A stretch of 64,000 nt of DNA from Candidatus Obscuribacter phosphatis (lineage in GTDB: Bacteria; Cyanobacteriota; Vampirovibrionia; Obscuribacterales; Obscuribacteraceae), in the NCBI GenBank assembly GCA_001899315.1, contig MOYA01000001.1, positions 1,960,599-2,024,598 on the forward strand, given 5' to 3'. Below, in pieces: positions 60,460 through 64,000 of this stretch. Numbering within the stretch: the stretch's first letter is position 1; every line of letters begins with the position of its first letter. A program made the position numbers and the translations under genes. The notes beneath the pieces were generated by a model, which did no database searches, had not been told where the DNA came from, and saw only the letters and a list, made by a program, of their open reading frames with translations.

Positions 60460-61242
60460 TTAAAGCACATGCGCTTCTGAGCGCAACAGTTTCACCAACT
60501 CGCTCACTTGAGCATCGCTGTCGCCTTCAATTTTGCGACCCTGAGGACGCTCAGGCGGCAAGGCCATCTCTTTGATAGTCGCCTTGAGATTGGCACCACC
60601 GACCTGACCTTTGACACCAAGGGCGGCAGCATCTTTGACGGCTATCTCTTTGCGGCGAGCAGCCATCACACCTTTGATTCCAGGATAGCGAGGCTCGTTC
60701 AGCCCTTTCTGAGCGCTGATCACAGCAGGCAAGGAACCTTCGATGAACTCATGGGCTCCTTCTATTTCTCTTTCTGCCTTAAAAGTAGTGCCGTCACATT
60801 CAAACTTGACTGCCATAGTGGCTTGGGCAAAACCAAGTAATTCGGCCAGCATGGAAGGTACTTGGCTGTTATCGCCGCCTACACCCTGCTGTCCCATGAA
60901 GACTATTTCATAGCCACCATCTTTGATGGCGCTTGCCAAAACCTTGGCTGTAGACAAAGTATCCAGACCGGCGAAATCAGCATCATTAAGATGAACGGCA
61001 TTGTCGATGCCTCTAGCCAGACTGTCCCTGAGAACATCGGTACATTCGGCCCCACCCATCGAAATAACGGTGGTATCACCGCCCAGTTTCTCTTTCAGTT
61101 TAAGAGCTTCTTCAATGGCAAACTCGTCATAGGGGCTGGTAACAAAACGAACACCGGCAAAGTCGATATTCTTTTTGCCATCAGCAATCGCTATTTTGGC
61201 TTCCGTGTCCGGCACGGCTTTCACACATACGGCAATCTTCAA
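60460..61242 (-). CDS. etfB: Electron transfer flavoprotein beta subunit
   Basis: AMP-binding partner of EtfA. Motifs: KIAVCVKAVPDTEAKIAI, VTSPYDEFAIEEALKLKEKL, VFMGQQGVGGDNSQVPSMLAELLG and the C-terminal recognition loop region. At 260 residues it is the ordinary (non-bifurcating-type) length, though I did not test the residues that would decide bifurcation. A hairpin lies in its leader. Confidence 0.96.
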   Translation of the reverse strand: MKIAVCVKAVPDTEAKIAIADGKKNIDFAGVRFVTSPYDEFAIEEALKLKEKLGGDTTVISMGGAECTDVLRDSLARGIDNAVHLNDADFAGLDTLSTAKVLASAIKDGGYEIVFMGQQGVGGDNSQVPSMLAELLGFAQATMAVKFECDGTTFKAEREIEGAHEFIEGSLPAVISAQKGLNEPRYPGIKGVMAARRKEIAVKDAAALGVKGQVGGANLKATIKEMALPPERPQGRKIEGDSDAQVSELVKLLRSEAHVL

Positions 61243-61269
61243 GGCCCTGTCTCCTAAAGAACGGCAATC

Positions 61270-61299
61270 AAAGCTGACTAATACTTATCGGTCAGCTTT
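61270..61299 (-). promoter_or_regulatory. Hairpin between the LOG gene and etfB
   Basis: AAAGCTGAC (61270-61278) pairs with GTCAGCTTT (61291-61299), nine pairs with a 12-nt loop, 28 bp before the etfB start. It could terminate the upstream operon or act in the etfB leader. No strong U-run follows. Confidence 0.5.
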
Positions 61300-61371
61300 A
61301 AATTGTAGGCTCTGTAAAGACAGGTATCGTTTTTTTACAAGATTCCTTAATCAGTTTAGATTAGCGCTTCT

Positions 61372-62082
61372 TCAAGTTTCCTGATTTTTATTGCGACCCT
61401 TGAGCCCGTCCGGATTGAGATAACATTTTTCGTTCTCGCACCAGACAATTTGATCGACAAGTTCATCAGGGTCGTCAATAACTGTGAGCAGTTCAAGCTC
61501 AGACGGCTCTAAATAACCACGCACTACGACCTCGTTTCTAAGCCAGTCCATCATAGGATTCCAGAACTTGGAATCTACGAGGAACATAGGAAACTTTTTG
61601 ATCTTCTTCGTTTGAATCAAGGTAACTGTTTCAAATAATTCATCAAGACTGCCAAAGCCGCCAGGCAAGATGACAAAGGCAATCGCATACTTGACAAACA
61701 TCAACTTGCGCAGAAAGAAATAACGAAAATCTAGAGATTTAGTTTGATACGGGTTTGGACCGGTTTCTCGAGGCAAAATGATATTCAAACCGACCGAAGT
61801 TCCACCGCCGGCAATTGCCCCTTTGTTTCCCGCTTCCATCACACCGGGTCCGCCGCCGGTCATAACAGCAAAGCCTTTTTGTGAAAGTTTGCGGGCTATT
61901 GTCTCAGCCAATACATAAACCGGATCTGACGGCTTACAACGAGCCGTTCCAAATATAGATACAGCCGGACCTATGCGCGAAAGTTCGTCAAAACCTTCCA
62001 CCATTTCAGCCATCATGCGAAAGACACGCCAAGTGTCCTTCACATTCATCTCATCGAGTACGAAATTGGATCCTTCGCTCAC
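61372..62082 (-). CDS. LOG-family (TIGR00730) Rossmann-fold protein
   Basis: A 236-residue LOG / lysine decarboxylase-like protein: GGGPGVMEAGNKGA and LPGGFGSLDELFETVTLIQTKK are the phosphoribohydrolase signature motifs. Relatives cleave nucleoside 5'-monophosphates such as cytokinin ribotides, or are PpnN-like nucleosidases. The Thr of the common PGGxGT motif is Ser here. It is the last gene of the phoU-holA operon, 10 bp after holA. Confidence 0.92.
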   Translation of the reverse strand: MSEGSNFVLDEMNVKDTWRVFRMMAEMVEGFDELSRIGPAVSIFGTARCKPSDPVYVLAETIARKLSQKGFAVMTGGGPGVMEAGNKGAIAGGGTSVGLNIILPRETGPNPYQTKSLDFRYFFLRKLMFVKYAIAFVILPGGFGSLDELFETVTLIQTKKIKKFPMFLVDSKFWNPMMDWLRNEVVVRGYLEPSELELLTVIDDPDELVDQIVWCENEKCYLNPDGLKGRNKNQET

Positions 62083-62092
62083 AGGGCCTCCT

Positions 62093-63163
62093 TCAATTGA
62101 AAAAGAATAATTCGAGAGCCTGATTCTCAGGCATTTGTCCAGTCTTCACCAGATGCTCCATTCTGGTCAATTCTTGCTTCTTGCTAACTAAAAAAGATAG
62201 GGACACATGAGAGAGCTTCTTCAGGTCCTTCTCAAGCGCAAAGGGATGAACTTTGAGCGGACCGCTCAAACGCTTGGCAAGTTCGTTGGCTGATATCTCT
62301 CGTCTTTGAATGCCGGGTTTGTACGGCAATTTCTCGTTCTCCATTTCGGCATGGGTCTTGAAGCTCACCCATTTACTGAGCATGGTCTGCAAGGCAGCCA
62401 TTACCTGCATAGCGTTCTGCTTAGTCAAGACCTCTTTCAGCCCGTTCAAGGTCTCTCTTCTTTTGCCTAAGAGCCAATTTTCAGCTACGGTGAAGATCTG
62501 AGAATTGTGGGGACTGAGAGTCTTTACCACATCTAGAGTGATATGTGTTTTGGGCAATATATATGTAGCAGCTTTAGCCAATTCGCTATGAATGTGCCTG
62601 AGATTAGCCTCTAGACCATCAATCAAATAGAAAGCAGCATCATCATCGATAGTGCAACCGAGGGCATGGGTTTCGGTTTGCATAAAGTTTTTGAGAGCCG
62701 CTGAAGGCTCACTGCCTGGCCAATATTTCACCTTTTCAAACTTTTCGATTTTGGCGTGCTTCTCAAAGAGTTTTGAAAGTCTGAGACTTGAATCAAAATT
62801 GCTGGTCGAAACAAAAATCAAATAAGTATTCTCGTGCACAGAGGCAATGGCGTCAGCCAAGGTTTCTTCCGCTACTTCTTTTGAGGCGCCGCCCTTAGAG
62901 GCAGCGCTCTTTTGTGGTTTGGCTTTGCTCTTTTCGGTACCTCGCTTTTTCGAGAACCAATCACAGCGATCGATGATAATCACTTTATTGCCCATGCCGA
63001 AAGGTATGGAAGCCGCCAGGTCAACAGCATCATTTGTAGAAACATTGTCTAGACGCTGATAGTTGAAGCTTGCAAAAGCCGGGTCCAAATACTTTGCCTT
63101 CAGCTCATCGAGACGACGATAGAGCAGGAAGTCTTCTTCTCCAGCCAGCACAATTACAGGCAT
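62093..63163 (-). CDS. holA: DNA polymerase III delta subunit
   Basis: Clamp-loader wrench subunit that opens the beta sliding clamp. The 356-residue layout fits HolA: an N-terminal AAA+-like domain (EEDFLLYRRLDELKAKYLDP, NKVIIIDRCDWF), a lid around DDDAAFYLIDGLEANLRHIHSEL and a C-terminal collar domain. A Lys/Ser/Ala-rich insert (about 78-98) carries KSKAKPQKSAASKG, making the first domain a little longer than usual. It begins at the phoU stop (1-nt overlap). Confidence 0.9.
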   Translation of the reverse strand: MPVIVLAGEEDFLLYRRLDELKAKYLDPAFASFNYQRLDNVSTNDAVDLAASIPFGMGNKVIIIDRCDWFSKKRGTEKSKAKPQKSAASKGGASKEVAEETLADAIASVHENTYLIFVSTSNFDSSLRLSKLFEKHAKIEKFEKVKYWPGSEPSAALKNFMQTETHALGCTIDDDAAFYLIDGLEANLRHIHSELAKAATYILPKTHITLDVVKTLSPHNSQIFTVAENWLLGKRRETLNGLKEVLTKQNAMQVMAALQTMLSKWVSFKTHAEMENEKLPYKPGIQRREISANELAKRLSGPLKVHPFALEKDLKKLSHVSLSFLVSKKQELTRMEHLVKTGQMPENQALELFFFN

Positions 63164-63813
63164 CAGTGGCCGCCCTTGCCGATTCTTTCGCCGGTGGAAA
63201 GAAAATAGACTCGCTTGGCAATTGATGTACAGGCATCACCCATGCGTTCAAGAAAACGCCCGCAAAATAGAAATTGCGCCTTCATCTGAGCGCCGGCACT
63301 ATCTTGTTCACCCAAATCGCTGAGCAGTCGCTTGGAAAGCAAGTCATGCAAATAATCCACATTGCTGTCAGAGGCTAAAATCTCTTTCGCCTTAGACGGC
63401 GAGTCGGTAAGAAAACAAAGCAATAGTTCCTGCACCATGTGATAGACGCTGGCAGCCATGCGCGGCAATTCTTCCGGAATTTCTATTTGGTCTTCGATTG
63501 CCCAATTGGCAAAGCGTGCCACACGATTGGCATGATCGGCCAAGCGCTCAAGTTTTGCGGCAATAAGGGGAATCGAAACAAGCGCCCGAATCTCTCTAGC
63601 ACCATTGGCAGTATCGCGCTCAACCAAGAGATCGACGCATTTTTCTTCGATCTCAAGACAAAGGGCGTTGATCTCCGCTTCTTGTCTTTCTACCAAACTG
63701 AGGTCGGCGCGCTTGTCGCCTTTCAAAAGTCTAGTCACCTCATAAACCGTAGTCTCGACTAAGCGACCGAGGGTAAGAACTTCTTCTTTGATTAGGGTGA
63801 TTGACTCACTCAC
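63163..63813 (-). CDS. phoU: PhoU-like phosphate-signalling protein
   Basis: 216 residues, two three-helix PhoU repeats (EINALCLEIEEKCVDLLVER and FLERMGDACTSIAKRVYFL, with LERLADHANRVARFANWA in the first). PhoU restrains the phosphate-responsive sensor kinase when phosphate is plentiful. It overlaps the upstream response regulator by 4 bp (ATGA), so a Pho two-component system is likely encoded just outside the window. Confidence 0.94.
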   Translation of the reverse strand: MSESITLIKEEVLTLGRLVETTVYEVTRLLKGDKRADLSLVERQEAEINALCLEIEEKCVDLLVERDTANGAREIRALVSIPLIAAKLERLADHANRVARFANWAIEDQIEIPEELPRMAASVYHMVQELLLCFLTDSPSKAKEILASDSNVDYLHDLLSKRLLSDLGEQDSAGAQMKAQFLFCGRFLERMGDACTSIAKRVYFLSTGERIGKGGH

Positions 63814-64000
63814 TTGTCTTCTCCCAGTTGATTTAGTCTATAACCAGACCTATGAACGGTCTCCAAAAGCTTCGGCTCTTTCGGGTCCTCTTCTAGTTTC
63901 TGCCGCAGCCAACGAATATGCACCGCCACTGTTTTGACGTCACCGTCAAAATCAGTGCCCCAAACTTTATCGAGCAAGACATCGGTGGTAAGCACTTTGC
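63810..64000 (-). CDS. OmpR/PhoB-type response regulator, C-terminal DNA-binding end (cut by window edge)
   Basis: The visible 63 residues are the second half of a winged-helix effector domain: LLDKVWGTDFDGDVKTVAVH, then IRWLRQKLEEDPKEPKLLET and the RSGYRL wing. The receiver domain lies outside the window. The direct coupling to phoU suggests a phosphate regulator. Confidence 0.9.
   Translation of the reverse strand, partial: KVLTTDVLLDKVWGTDFDGDVKTVAVHIRWLRQKLEEDPKEPKLLETVHRSGYRLNQLGEDK

Overview
The window (about half G+C, densely packed, mostly short operons) looks like the chromosome of a free-living Gram-negative-type bacterium. My best guess is a non-photosynthetic relative of Cyanobacteria (Melainabacteria/Vampirovibrionia, Obscuribacterales-like). 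This is an inference from gene content and style: many TPR and Ser/Thr kinase proteins, the MEP isoprenoid pathway, a glyoxylate bypass, cobalamin salvage, frequent TTG/GTG starts and very large low-complexity proteins. No rRNA, transposase, phage gene or CRISPR array was seen, and there is no canonical tRNA gene.

Layout. 1-7.0 kb: a leftward lipid-tailoring operon (desaturase, FAD oxidoreductase, DUF1365, cyclopropane-fatty-acid synthase, Sua5-type tRNA-modification enzyme, DUF1295, a second CFA-like methyltransferase cut by the window edge). 7.1-11.6 kb: the glyoxylate bypass (aceB, aceA) divergent from an HTH-citrate synthase whose two catalytic histidines are gone, with nested inverted repeats over the aceB promoter. 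11.7-14.4 kb: an aldo/keto reductase and two unknown proteins. 14.4-15.8 kb: a photolyase split into two genes in permuted order, with DUF2256. 16.1-17.9 kb: a TROVE/Ro60 protein followed 5 nt later by an unannotated Y-RNA-like ncRNA carrying a circularly permuted tRNA-like cloverleaf, with its own promoter. 18.1-25.2 kb: a calpain-like protease with EF-hands, then pfp-ribD-miaB-TPR. 25.5-27.6 kb: sucCD. 27.7-31.9 kb: a TPR protein with an 18-bp minisatellite in its signal peptide, a flavin monooxygenase, a patatin and a flavin reductase. 32.0-34.5 kb: def, a lone RapZ C-terminal domain and YvcK. 34.6-39.8 kb: a secreted unknown, cobU-UbiA, a YgjP-type peptidase and fabF. 39.8-45.3 kb: one 1826-residue protein. 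45.7-53.6 kb: cysE, small proteins, an acyl-CoA dehydrogenase, rpe, a TOPRIM protein and a MATE transporter. 53.7-59.4 kb: a RadC-like protein, ispG, a degenerate SGNH esterase and a Ser/Thr kinase. 59.4-64 kb: etfBA and a response regulator-phoU-holA-LOG operon.

How it fits together. Acyl-CoA dehydrogenase, ETF, the glyoxylate bypass and succinyl-CoA synthetase together suggest growth on fatty acids or acetate. The phosphofructokinase carries pyrophosphate-type specificity residues. The two strongest candidates for something undescribed are (1) the HTH-citrate-synthase pseudoenzyme, which could be a metabolite-sensing regulator of aceBA, and (2) the TROVE-Y RNA locus, whose RNA keeps nearly every element of a tRNA cloverleaf, including an anticodon-type loop and an acceptor stem sealed by a GAAA tetraloop.
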